The notes beneath the pieces were generated by a model. That model saw nothing but the letters and a program-made list of their open reading frames with translations. It was not told the origin of the DNA and did not search any database. A stretch of 64,000 nucleotides of DNA, from contig NC_068976.1 in NCBI RefSeq assembly GCF_016808095.1, positions 5,675,001 through 5,739,000 of the forward strand, in the 5' to 3' direction. Made by a program: the position numbers and the translations under genes. Positions 10,741 through 22,100 of the stretch are shown here, one piece after another. The DNA is from Vigna angularis (lineage: Eukaryota > Streptophyta > Magnoliopsida > Fabales > Fabaceae). The stretch's first letter is position 1, and every line of letters begins with the position of its first letter.

Positions 10741-11940
10741 TCACATTTTCAAAGTATATGTGTTCATTTTGACTATAATAACATGAACATCAAATAAACT
10801 GAATAGAAGACAGAGTGATAAAAAAACCAACCCTTGACTTAGGTTATTTACTCTAGAGTTTTTTTTTTCTGCAAATGAAAATTGGATCAATATGTTGCTG
10901 CAGTGTACAATCAAATGACCTTTAATGAGATTCACTTTGTTTAAAGCTTACCACTCTCATTTTTGAAATTGAGCTAGTTTTTAATATGTTAATATGCACA
11001 ATCTGAAGCGATGGTAACAACACCATAAAGACTGATGTTGCACATTAATGATTTAATTCAATATTTTGTATTCCCATCTGTTTTCATGTATATATCAAGA
11101 ATAGACTACATGAGTATAAGATAGGGATATTTTGAGTGACACAAACAGAATATAGAATCTTTTTCAGGTGAATTTCTTGGTTGATTCATGTAATCATAAA
11201 CTCAGTAGTTTATCATAAACTCAGAATATGTGAAGTAGATATATATATTAATGGATAACATAAACTAAATGATCATACATAGGAGTTAGTACTGTATATG
11301 ATTATAAAAGAGGAATTAATTGTACAATTCAATGTTGATATCATATGCACACAGTGGAGACACTACGAGAGGCATAAGAAGCTGGTTATAGTGCAGTTTC
11401 AAAGGTAATTCAAAGGTTTAGTAAAGTTATGCCTATTGATTTATCATATCTAGAACATAAATAATCATAATATTTTGTCCAAAAAAAAGATGTACTAACA
11501 CCATTTTGTTTATACTCGGCTAAAAATATTCTTGTTTTAGCTTTGAACTGTGAGGTGAGAATAAGTGTCATTTCTGCAACAATTTGTTATTTTGTCTCTG
11601 TTTTCTCATATGCTTATCTCCTAAACAACATAACCCATCATATTAAACTCCCTAGACCATTTATTATAATAGTAAAATACTCATGCATATCTGCATCACA
11701 AGATGCTCACACGTTGCAGCTTGGAATTCATATCCAAACAGGTAATGCTAACACAGTTTAGGGTAGCTCTCAATGTGAATCCAGCAGGGTCGTGTCTTGT
11801 ATATTATGCCCACAGATTCTGTGGCTACTTTCTCTGTCTCGTGAACCAATAGGGACACAACCATACCATTTCTTGTATTCTCATACAGATAAAAAAACAA
11901 ACATTCAATTAAATAGGGTTCACACCAAAAGTTCACAGCA
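10741..11940. other. Likely intron or leader region of the hAT transposase; nothing else seen
   Basis: AT-rich sequence between a candidate leader exon (about 12100-11959, minus) and the transposase start codon (9915). A usable acceptor, AATTAATGTAG, lies about 15 bases upstream of the ATG on the minus strand. Open frames here are short and show no family motif. Confidence 0.35.
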
Positions 11941-11956
11941 GCCTGGTAAACTCACC

Positions 11957-12110
11957 TTTGACGAGGGCAGAGTGCAGCAAGTGACGAGCGAACCTTTGAT
12001 AAACGGGAAGTAACGAGAGGACGACGAGCAGCAAGTCGGCAACGAACCTTCGGAAACCTTCAACGGCGGCAAGCGAAAACTGTGATGGAGAAAGGGAAAA
12101 GAAAACCTAA
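11957..12110 (-). promoter_or_regulatory. Candidate GC-rich 5' leader exon of the hAT transposase
   Basis: This is the only GC-rich block near the right end of the element. On the minus strand it carries CT-rich sequence and ends in a good splice donor (AAAG|GTGAGTTT at about 11957). The layout (terminal repeats, short GC-rich leader, long intron, coding exon) is typical of plant hAT transposase genes. No start codon has to lie in it. Inferred, without transcript evidence. Confidence 0.4.
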
Positions 12111-12139
12111 TTTTGAGAGAAATTGTGATTGAGAAAAAG

Positions 12140-12321
12140 AATTGGGAAACTGAAACAGTTAACTGGTTAACTGTACTAGAATAAAAACAGTTCAGTATTT
12201 TTAAACTAAACTATTAATAAGTATAATTAAGTTTAAGTAAAATTAGTTTAAGTTTTTTAAGTTTAAAACAGTACAAATAAACTATAGTTTAAGTTTTTTT
12301 AATTAACTATGTCCAGCCCTA
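12140..12321. repeat. Right terminal and subterminal repeats of the hAT element
   Basis: AACAGTTAACTGGTTAACTGT and several AAACTA/TTTAAGTTT variants lie just inside the terminus CCAGCCCTA. They mirror the left subterminal cluster at 2254-2530 in inverted orientation. Confidence 0.7.
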
Positions 12322-12329
12322 GTTCATAT
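12322..12329. repeat. Right 8-bp target-site duplication (GTTCATAT) of the hAT element
   Basis: Identical to 2246-2253. The unoccupied site would read TTTGTA-GTTCATAT-CCATGATG. Confidence 0.92.
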
Positions 12330-13304
12330 CCATGATGATGGAGTGACTAATGTAAGTCTTTGGGATATTTTGTAAGTAAGGAAATGCAATATCTTTTCCT
12401 TTGTATATTTATGTTTTTTACATACTTGTAATGGTTTAAGTTAGGATAATAAAATTTGTAATTATGTTTTATGAAAAGCTTGTAATGATTTAAGTTAGAG
12501 TAATGAAAATTTTATTTACACTTATAATTTTTCATTTCTTAATTCTTTTTCCCATGTACTATTGTTTAATAAATGAAAATCAAAATTTTATTTGAAAAGT
12601 TTTATTTCAAAAAATTTTATTTCAAAAATATAATTTAACAAAATTCAAACATATAAATAAATATCTTCTCACTACAAAAAATATACAACTACTCTTTTCT
12701 TCTCCTTTTATTTTAATAAAATTAAAAAAAAATATATTATTAAAACTAGTTTAAAATTCGATTTTTCAGAAACGGAATTCTAATTGGTATTCTGATTACC
12801 ATTCACAAAAACAAAAATTAAAATTCGACTTCTCAAAAATTGAATTCTAACCCTAAATCAAAACTGTGCTATATGTTATAATGCACAGTACGCTAACCCT
12901 AAATCAAAACTGTGCTATATGTTATAATGCACAGTACGCTAATATAGGAAATTTTAAAATGAAATTGTACTTCTAAGGAAAAAACCTCGTGAGTACTCAT
13001 TCCATTCATATATTTAATAATCAATATCATTATAACATAAGCACAATGACATTCAAGACTTCTAAATCCACCACCAAAGACTCCGCAAATTCCGGTAAGA
13101 ATAACAAAAGTATGAAATTATAATATATATGTTGGGTAAACAATTTATTTTCGAATATCAAATTATTAATGCTACATGAGTAAAATTCCATATGTATAAT
13201 TTTTTATATAAAATTTCAGTTACAAACCAAAACCAAAGATAGGCACTCCTGGTCTTTACCCGCTACTTACAAGCAAAGATAGGTCAATTGGTCACGTTAT
13301 TTAA
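12330..13304. other. AT-rich spacer with two local duplications
   Basis: No gene seen. TTGTAATGGTTTAAGTTA at about 12427 recurs diverged about 54 bases later. A 46-bp unit is duplicated in tandem at 12851-12942. Confidence 0.6.
12851..12942. repeat. 46-bp tandem duplication containing a palindrome
   Basis: Two identical 46-bp units each contain ACTGTGCTATA and TATAATGCACAGT arms that can fold into a hairpin. Identity of the units points to a recent event. Confidence 0.9.
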
Positions 13305-13505
13305 ATAATGATACTTTAACAACATTGTTTGACAACATTTTAACATGGGTCACGTGTCAAAATGTGACTAGTCTATATGGAAATAAATTTAGAAAATGAG
13401 TAATGACGTTGAAACAGAATTGAGGGCAGTGTTTCAATTGAGGGGGGATTTCAATTTAACTTTTCAGAATTTGAATTTGAGACACTTTTGGAGAGATAAG
13501 CCAAG
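13305..13505 (+). repeat. Left long terminal inverted repeat of the 2.9-kb MULE
   Basis: Pairs with 16060-16252 on the opposite strand. Shared blocks include ACTTTAACAACATTG, TTTAGAAAATG and TTCAGAATTTGAATTTGAG. Confidence 0.8.
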
Positions 13506-13603
13506 CTCAGAGAGAGAACATGAAAATTTTAGAGAGAGAACACAAGCTCGGAGAGAGAATGTGAACCTTAGAGAGAAGCGAACACGAACCCAAGCCGCCG
13601 TTC

Positions 13604-14390
13604 ATGAAACCCACCCACCAACTCATTTTCGTGTCTCTTCCGAGAAGCGTCACGGTCCGCCGGAGTGTCGTCGTTCACGTGTTCGTTGTAACGTCCTCCA
13701 TCTCAGCCACCGAAAAGTGTTCGTCTTCATTGAAGCGTGGTCGGACTGCCGCTGTTGAAGTTGGTGGGACTGTCGCCGGTGAAGTCAACGTTGTAGGCGC
13801 CGCCTTTACGCGTGAAGGAACCATCGAAGTTGGAAACTGCCATTGGAAGTGCGTTTTGAAGGTTGGCTCCGTTCTTTTCAGTAATGCATTTATTGTGTTC
13901 ATTTGGTATAATTTGTTCAAATTATTTTGGACATTTATGGGTTGTTGTGTTATTTCGGTTTTTTTCGTCGTATGGTTTACTTTGACATGAAGGTGTGTAG
14001 AACATTTTGTGGTTGATGTGGTTTTTGGTTGAAAAGTATGAATGTATTGGGTTTGTGGTTGATATTGGGCTATTCAGACTATGGTTTTGTATTATGTTTG
14101 GTTATTTCAGTTGTTGTTGGGTTAAATAACATTATTTTATTGTTGGAATTTGTTTGTTGTAAATATGATTGTGGAGTAATTGTTTTGAAATTTATGGAGT
14201 TGTGGGATGACATTGAGAAATATGAAGGCAACACAATGCCCACTTACACATCTGTAAGTTATAAAATTTTTAATGTTTTGGAGCTTTGATAGAAATGATG
14301 CATTTTATTGATATCTTGTGAACTATTGTCTTTGCAGGAGCAACTGCAACAGGTTAGGGAGAATTATGTTTGTAATTAGATTTTGGATGT
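13604..14390 (+). pseudogene. Possible captured exons inside the MULE, gene unknown
   Basis: A plus-strand frame runs from 13604 to 13990 across a GC-rich, Val/Ser/Arg-rich block. A second exon-like part encodes EKYEGNTMPTYTS, then a donor GTAAGT at about 14253 and an acceptor TCTTTGCAG at about 14339, followed by EQLQQVRENYVCN and a stop. The splice sites are good, but I recognise no family. Gene pieces between MULE inverted repeats are typical of Pack-MULEs. The alternative is low-complexity sequence without function. Confidence 0.3.
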
Positions 14391-14704
14391 GGACAATGTG
14401 TGGAGGGATAAAGTGTTGAAAGATTTAGGCACTCTGTAGATGTTGTTGAATATGGATTTTTGCAATGTTATTGATAGTTTGTTTAAAACTTTTTCAATGT
14501 GTATTGATGAGGTCTGAATGTACATATTTGTTGGTCAAAAGCTTTAAAGAAATGTACTCGTCACATTTATTGTTAATGAAAATCATTGATCATAATGATC
14601 AATGTTTGTCCTTCAATCCCCACAAGATTTGGATGTGATTATTTATGAAATGTTGTATGTACAGGGTTCGATTTAGAATAGACGATGTAAAAAAATTATG
14701 TTAA

Positions 14705-15800
14705 TTCTCAAGTCCCCACTTATTTTGCCTTTGTTATTGGTGGTGTTTGTGCACCATGAGTTTTAGAAAGATTGGTTCCTTGGACATATAATTGTATATT
14801 ACTGGAATAATAATTGTGTCCACGTCACTTTTAAGTTGAAAATATGTGTCATCTTCGTAGTTGACCTGCCTATGCAAAATCTTTGCCTGAAGTCTCCACT
14901 TATTTTGCCTTTGGTACCAGTGTTGTTTCTACACCATGAGTTTTGCAAAGATTGGTTCCTTGAGCATGGAATTGTATATAACTAGAATAATAATTGTGTC
15001 CACGTCACTTTTAACTTCAAAATATGTTCAGAAATATATTAGGCACTCCAAAATGATTGTCATCTTCGTAGTTGACCTTCCTGTGCAAAACATTTTCTAG
15101 AAGTACCCACTTATTTTGCCTTTGGTACCAGTGTTGTTTGTGCAGCATGAGTTTTACTAAATATGGTTCCTTGACCATGGACTTCTATATAAATGGTATA
15201 ATAATTGGTTCCACATCACTTTTAAGTTGAAGAAATGATGCGAAATAAATTAGGCAGTCCAAAATGAGTGTCATCTTCGTAGTTGACCTACTTGTGCAAA
15301 ACCTTTGCCTGAAGTACCCACTTATTTTGCCTTTGTTACCACTGTTGTTTCTACACCATGAGTTTTACTAAATATGGTTTCTTTGCCATGAAATTCTATA
15401 TAAATGGCATAATAATTGGTTCCACATTACTTATAAGTTTAAAAAATGATGAGAAATAAATTAGGCAGTCCAAATGAGTGTCATCTTCGTAGTTGACCTG
15501 TCTGTGCAAAACCTTTGCCTGAAGTACCCACTTATTTTGACTTTGCTACCACTGTTGTTTCTGCACCATGAGTTTCACTAAATATGGTTCCTTGGCCATG
15601 GAATTCTATATAAATGACATAATAATTGGTTCAACATCACTTTTAAGTTGAATAAATGATAAGAAATAAATTAGGCACTCCAAAATGAGTGTCATCTTCG
15701 TAGTTGACCTGCCTGTGCAAAAACCTTTGCCTGAAGTACCCACTTATTTTGCTTTTGCTACCACTGTTATTTCTGCACCATGAGTTTTACTAAATACGGT
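14705..15800 (+). repeat. 211-bp tandem array, six copies
   Basis: The motif CCCACTTATTTTGCCTTTG recurs at about 14714, 14895, 15106, 15317, 15527 and 15738, giving steps of 181, 211, 211, 210 and 211 bases. The first unit lacks about 30 bases (the GCACTCCAAAATGA part), and the last is cut off at the right inverted repeat. Each unit also holds CACCATGAGTTTTACTAAAT and GTCATCTTCGTAGTTGACC. The array is entirely inside the MULE. Confidence 0.95.
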
Positions 15801-16059
15801 CAATGGCGCCAGTGAACAGACAATACTTTCGTCAATGGTGGCACTCTGACACTACAACGACGCTTTTCGAAAGAAGCACGAAAATGGGTGGGTGGGAGGG
15901 AAGTCCTTCTCTCTAGGGTTCAGGTTCTCTCTAGTACTCCGGTTGTGACTGCATGGGTGGGTGGGTGGGTTTCGTGAACAGTGACACTCCAACGATGCTC
16001 TTGGGAATGGGCACGAAAAATGAGTGGGTGGGTGGGAAGGAAGAACTTTTCTCTAGAGT

Positions 16060-16252
16060 TCGCGTTCTCTCTTTGAGCTTAGCTTATCTCTCTAAAAGTG
16101 CCTCAAATTCAAATTCTGAAAAGTTAAATTGAAACCCCCTCAATTGAAACCCTACCCCCAATTTTGTTTCCACGTAATTACCCATTTTCTAAATTCATTT
16201 TCATGTGCCCGTGTCAAAATGTTGTCAAGCAATGTTGTTAAAGTATCATTAT
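16060..16252 (-). repeat. Right long terminal inverted repeat of the 2.9-kb MULE
   Basis: Reverse complement of 13305-13505 with scattered substitutions and small indels. Confidence 0.8.
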
Positions 16253-16591
16253 CTAATGCTACTTTTCCATCAATGAACTACCACACATTACTGTGATTAT
16301 TAATTATCAAAGTGTAAATATTTGTCACATTCAAATTAATAGAAATTTATACCTATTACATCAAACTCCTTGCCCATCCCCTGTATTATAAGATTGAGTT
16401 TGGGTCTTAGTTTCATCGTCAATTTTAAATTTTCTTGAAATTTTTCAAAATTCTTTTTTTCTAATAATGGTTATAATATTTCAAGTTTTAGGGAAACACA
16501 TATACATGTTGCTATACGTGTATTTTGCTACGGGAAAGATAAAGTAAAATCGAAGGAAAAAATCATACCATGAATAAAATAGTAAAAGTAA
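16253..16591. other. Spacer between the two Mutator-like elements
   Basis: AT-rich DNA without a recognisable feature, apart from the 9-bp target duplication (16583-16591) of the next element. Confidence 0.6.
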
Positions 16592-18636
16592 GGTTTAAAC
16601 CCTCGGATGATCCTCGTATTTGTAGGGGAATCTCAAGTGGGTCCTCGTTTTTTGAACTGTCAACATTTGGTCTATATACTTGTAAAATTGAGCTAATTTT
16701 GTCCTCTCCATTAAGTTCTAACAGACAGCGTTAAACGGTGATGACATGTTTATGCTAATGTGCATTGTTTGATCATGTGAAATTTTTATTTAAATTAAAG
16801 AATTATGACATGACAAAATTGAATATGTAAAACACCTACAGTAATATCTAGCAAAGAGATAAATTAGTCACACTTGTATAGCTTTATGCTCCCCCATCTC
16901 CCTGCTTTTGAAAGAAAATAAGAATTTAAATTCATGCATGAAGAAACACCACGATTGTGCTTAGTAGTCTTGAAAACAATTTTGGATTCAGATCTGTTAG
17001 AAGGATCGAGACAACATCTTGAAATTTGAAAACAGTAGAAGCCTGAACTAACGTCGAATTGGTTAACTCAAGAAATTTATTACACTTGTAGTTGGAGGAA
17101 TCTGATTGCCATCAAAAATTTATTTATCATCTAACTCAGTATTACTTTTTATCTTCCAAGTATTGTTTGATTTTTTACATTAGTTAGTCAAATAGTTTCT
17201 CTAAAAAGAGAAAACAACGCTAAATGATTGTCAACAAAAGAATTCACGTGCTCATTTATGAGCTTGTATTAATAGTTAGAAGAAAAGCAATGACGTTACA
17301 TATCTTTTACAAGTGACTAAATATAGCAAATTGTGTTTAGTGGTGACTTTTAAAGTAGTTCAAAACATAATTTTTTTAATGTACAATGACATTATTTTTT
17401 AAATAAAGAATTTATTCCCCAAATGCTAGAATCATCTTATTAACAAGAAGTTAAAAAACACGTTTACTTCAAATAATACTTAATGCATACATATCTCCAA
17501 CAACAATGCGTTCTAAATGTCCTAAATTTATGCAGATAACATTATCTTCAACGCAATTCATTTACAACAAATGGATTTCTTTGTGCTCATTCTTATGTTT
17601 GCATGATTAATATGATTCAAGTCTTGTCTGAAGGTGCTTCTACGAGTCCTTCAATGTATCAACTTCCATTTAATGACATCAAACTTTGTTGATTTGCGTC
17701 TCAAATTAAAAGCAATTTACTCTAAAGTATAAGATTGACCTATGACTTCCATTGGGAGAATTCTTTTTCTTTTTTTTAGGTTTAAATTCAAGAATCATGA
17801 TGTTTGACGGTTCTAGCTGCTAGTTATTCGGGCAGAATACTCGGGACAAAGAATAGATTAGAAGTTGTAGAAAGTATGAAATAAAAGATTGATTTTCCAT
17901 ATCTTCCTATGTAGAGATTTTTTTTGCTCTAAAAACTACTATATGACAAAAAGAATTTCAAAAGGCTAAGTTGCATAGAAGAACAAACAACCATGCCCCA
18001 AATACATGTTAGCTACGTCCTCCCCGATGCATCCATATGATGGTTATTTGAAGAGAATCTCAAATCATATATATCTTCAGTTTTTACTTAAAAATATAAA
18101 ATACAAAATAAATCTAGCAGAAGGATCATCTCAAGAGATATATCAATTTCACAAATCCTTGGCTTCTCATCAATAAATGCATAATCACAATAAACCCAAT
18201 CATGGCGATGAAGAACACGAAGAATCGAGGAGTGATTGTCGCCGGCAAAGCTTCAACCGCAACCGACGACAAGGCCCATGGCCTGACTGGATGAAGAACG
18301 CACAGTGATTAATGGTCTTCAAATTCCAATCCCTAATTCCCTTTTCAATTCACTTTTTCCCTTACCCTTTTCAATCCCTATTCTATTATTTTAACATAAA
18401 CCATTTCAATTTTACCATGTCATAATCCTTTAATTGAAATAAAATTTCCACATAATCAAACAATGCACATCAACATAAACACGTCATTACTGTTTAACGC
18501 TGTCGGTCAAAACTTAACGGAGAAGACAAAATTAACTCAATTTTACAAGTATATAGACCATATTTTGACAGTTCAAAAAACGAAGACCCACTTAAGATTC
18601 TCCTACAAATACGAAGATTATCCGAGAGTTTAAACC
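16592..18636. mobile_element. Mutator-like element (2,045 bp) with about 235-bp inverted repeats and 9-bp target duplication
   Basis: The left end GGTTTAAACCCTCGGATGAT and the reverse complement of the right end (GGTTTAAACTCTCGGATAAT) match for about 235 bases, roughly 88% identical. Flanks are TAAAAGTAA (16583-16591) and TAAAAATAA (18637-18645), a 9-bp duplication with one mismatch, the size MULEs make. No transposase is present. A 30-codon open frame at 18202-18294 (start MAMKNTKNRGVIVAGKAS) lies in a small GC-rich block before the right repeat and may be a captured gene start, but I do not recognise it. Confidence 0.82.
18202..18294 (+). other. Small open frame, 30 codons, in a GC-rich block of the second MULE
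   Basis: It starts at an ATG and encodes a basic peptide beginning MAMKNTKNRGVIVAGKAS, ending in TGA. The local base composition differs from the surrounding AT-rich DNA, which is why it is listed. There is no known family and no clear splice donor. It may be a captured first exon or chance. Confidence 0.2.
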
Positions 18637-19124
18637 TAAAAATAAACTATAATAAATTAAGATAAAAAGATATATTTAAGAAATAATTATTCTTTCTAAT
18701 AGGAGTTTTACTCCATCGACCTTCCCTAAAATCATTTCCTACGATTCAGCCCTCAACACATGGCACTATTCTAAAATGGTTAGTTGGAACATAAACACCT
18801 ATATTGGTCTTCGTCCATCAAAACGGTGCTGCTACGGTAGCCGAGTGTAATAATAATAATAATAATATTTTTTAATAAAAACGACATTGCATTTCTAAGA
18901 TAAATGTAATAAACATACATCAAAAATAAAATAGGGTTTTATATATATTCTCTATACAAACAAACTGAGTATCCCCATCTCCCACACAACTAAAACAAGA
19001 GGGGCAGCTTTATAGGCAATAAATTTACATATATCACTAAATTTTACTATTATATATCTTTTAAAAAGACACCAATCTATTATTTATCAATAAATGATGC
19101 CTAAAAATATATACTTCTGCGTGT
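18637..19124. other. 3' flank of the UBA gene
   Basis: AT-rich. Contains a short (TAA)n run at about 18849-18867. The 3' untranslated region of the minus-strand UBA gene must lie in this stretch, but no single poly(A) signal stands out. Confidence 0.5.
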
Positions 19125-22100
19125 TCATGATGTAGCGTTAAGGAAATGAGATAATGCCTTGTCAGTATCATTATCATACATAACCAAGGCTTCAGCAACG
19201 GCGGTTGACGAAAATCCCATTTCACGCAGAGGGGTATAGCTGTTGACAAATTCTGGAATCTTCAAAATGAATAGCGCATATGTCAGTAAATTAGTTAAGA
19301 TATTGCGATACATCTTCTGTCACCTAGTCCTAGTTAGGGAAATGGCAATGAAAAAGTAGGAAATAAGTTCCAAAATATCTAACAAAATGTAGGAAATAAG
19401 TTCCAAAATATCTAACAAAGGACTTCATCAGGGAAATGCTCCAAACAACCCTTCATGCACAGAAAGGTCTTTCCTTCAATTACATATGAATGATGGTTTA
19501 AGTTTATTTGAACCAGAGGAAAAGCCAAGAGTGACAAGTAGAAAAGCCCCAATAGAACATGGTCAAAACTAATAGTCTACTCTCACTAAACTTTTTGAGA
19601 TCTCTTCCATTGAAGCATAAAGCACATCATGAGCATTTAACAATTGTAAATAAAAGTAAGCATATACGGTCCCCATCCTGACACCGGAAGGGGAGGTCAG
19701 ATACAGAAGGCAAACATATCAGCAAGACATAAGCAAAGTTATAACCATTTAATTGACAACTTTTATCAATACTGTACACGAAAAGCTCACAATTTCACAT
19801 AAGATCAGTAGGTTCACAGAAAATATTTGAAGAACCTCTATTATAAAGAGAAGTTCACAATAAAGAATTTGGCATATTATTTGATAAGCACGATCAACAG
19901 AAAAAAAAAAAAAAGACACCTGGCATATTTTATAGCTCAGATTTAGATATACATTATGGTCATATTTTTCAGCAGAGCTGCCTCTTTAACAGTAAATCCA
20001 TAGATAATATAAGGATAAAGAACATACCTTGGTTGGATTGTCACCATAATTTGCAACAGCAATGGGAACAGCCTCTCGGTTGAGCCCCATGGCAATATAT
20101 TTGCTCACAATGGGATCTGAAACAGAAACCTGTAAAGAAATTAATGTTTGAGAATTAGAAACAGCCAAAGATATGTTTTGGAATGAAAAAACGCTTACCA
20201 CCAAACATATCATGGACTAGAAAATAATAATGCTGTAAATTGGAGAACACATAATTAACACAAGCTACATTTGCAGTGCAACACCATAAATTGGAATTTA
20301 CTATAAATCAAGAAGTTACCTTTGGCGAGGCTGATTCCATAACCTTAGTTTGAAGATTTTCCATTCCAAACTTGCTCCAATTTGGTTTTTCCTTATTTGC
20401 CTCGGAGAGGACTTTTCTCTCCAATCCAAAATCAAACTGGAAGTTGCTACGTTGAATATCTCCAGAATGTGGTAACAAATGGGGCTACATTACAACATTG
20501 AAAAAACCAGAACTGTCAAAAGTGCCCAAGCCACTGATAGAGAGCTTGAATCCTTTTATACATAGCAAGGGACAGTACAAAAGCAATGAAATTTAAGTAA
20601 TAAAAAAAGTTCTTATCAGCTAGCCAAACAAGTATAAAAATTTATAAACAATGTATTTAAAATCACAAATTAAACAGTTGAATTGTCTTGTTTTGCCATT
20701 TCACGATTCTTGTGGGAGTTTGTACACAAGCAGAATCAGTATTCTGTGGAATCAGAAATATCCTCATGTAATGTGATGGGGCCCAAATGGGCCTAGTGAG
20801 CCTCTAGCCATTGAAGTGAAGCACAATTCAAGATGGGGAAGGGTATATGAGAGAAAGAAGAGTCGGGGAAATGACATGGTCTGATTAGAAGAGCGGTTAG
20901 TTAGAGGAGAAAGAGAGGAGAAATGTTTTCCTATTTTTAGTATTAGCTGTGGAGAGAAGGGAATGGGTGGTTCTTTGCAATTTGTTGAACAGAGAACCTT
21001 GTTGGTTATTCTAGAGGAGCCTAGATCTAAGCAGTAGGATTGGTTATCTTGTATTTTCTTATTTTGCAAATAAATCTTAGAGTTGTCTTATATTTCATTT
21101 ACCTATTCTCTTCTGTTGCTTGTTTTGTGGTGTGAATATATATCAATTGGTTCATGAGTTGTTAGCAGTAGGGCATATACGTCCCATCCAAAGTGCTTTC
21201 TCCAGCCTGGTGATATTGATGAAGAAAAAGAATAACCAGTGGAGAATGTATGTAGACTATCGAGAAAATAAAGCCACTATTCCTGACAAATTTCTCATAT
21301 AGCTTATTGAGGAACTCTTAGATGAATTACATGTTGCAAGGTATTTCTCAAAACTGGACATAAAATCAGGATATCGCCTGGTTAGAATGAGGGAGGAAGA
21401 TATACACAAGACAATGTTTTGGACTCACGAGGTCATTACGAGTATCATGTAATGCCTTTTGGGCTCATGAACACAACCTCAACATTTTAATCTCTCATGA
21501 ATGAGGTTTTGGGGGACTTGCTAAGAAAAGAAGCCTTGGTGTTTTTTCTATGACATTCTTGTCTATAGCAAGGGATAGGAAGAACCCTTACAACAATTTA
21601 TAGGTTATATGACAACTGGTACAAGTGTAGTTTTGGCTTGGAGAAGGTGGAGTATCTAGGTCACATAATCTTTATTCAGAGTTACGGTTGATCTAGCAAA
21701 AAGTCAGCAGTGTAGTGCTACTGCTACATTCTTCCATTCAATAGCGTGGGCTTTATTCATCACTTCCCGAAAGATTTTTTGTTTTAGACAATTTCAATTA
21801 TGCTCTGATCAGCCCATTAGAAAATTCTCACCAATACTGTTCATCCAACCCCTGAATAACTATCAAATCATTAAAATTGAGTGATGAATTCATTTACAGA
21901 TTTCTCCTATTTAAGAGCCACCACTGACTCAAAAGCATCTCCCATCAAGACTGGTTGAACTTTTGGATGAGTGCGTTGTTGAAACTAGTCCAAAATTGGT
22001 TTGGATTGCATATTTCCCCCCACTGAAACTACGATAAAGCAAATCCTTCTATTTCCACTATAACAACCTCCATTTTCTCCTCTTCTTGCACTCCTTTCAA

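Larger units (their letters stand above)
2254..12321 (-). mobile_element. 10,068-bp hAT transposon with captured host exons and a nested solo LTR
   Basis: The ends are short imperfect inverted repeats: the left end reads TAGGGGTGGGCAAA and the right end, reverse-complemented, reads TAGGGCTGGACATA (11 of 14 identical). Both ends are flanked by the same 8-mer, GTTCATAT. Both subterminal regions carry many short repeats of the ACTGAACT / AACAGTT kind. Inside, on the minus strand in transcription order, are a GC-rich leader, a hAT transposase gene (broken by a solo LTR and two stop codons), a Rab GTPase exon and RH39-like helicase exons. The strand given is that of the transposase. The element looks like a formerly autonomous copy that acquired host sequence between the transposase and its 3' terminus. 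It can no longer encode an active transposase. Confidence 0.9.
13305..16252 (+). mobile_element. Mutator-like element (2.9 kb) with long inverted terminal repeats
   Basis: The left end (ATAATGATACTTTAACAACA) and the reverse complement of the right end at 16252 agree for about 200 bases (13305-13505 against 16252-16060), about 80% identical. Weaker similarity extends further inward, including runs of CCCACCCA. Long terminal inverted repeats of this kind are characteristic of Mutator-like elements. No MULE transposase is seen, so it is non-autonomous. Inside are a GC-rich block (13590-13870), exon-like sequence and a 211-bp tandem array. I could not find a 9-bp target duplication at the ends, so the exact boundaries are approximate. 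Confidence 0.75.

Noticed and set aside
13296..16261. 9-bp target duplication for the first MULE
   Set aside because: Left GTTATTTAA and right CTAATGCTA do not match, nor do nearby shifts, so none is claimed.
19061..19249. Alternative open frame over the last UBA exon
   Set aside because: It is the same exon read in another frame; the UBA frame has the splice sites and the family motif.
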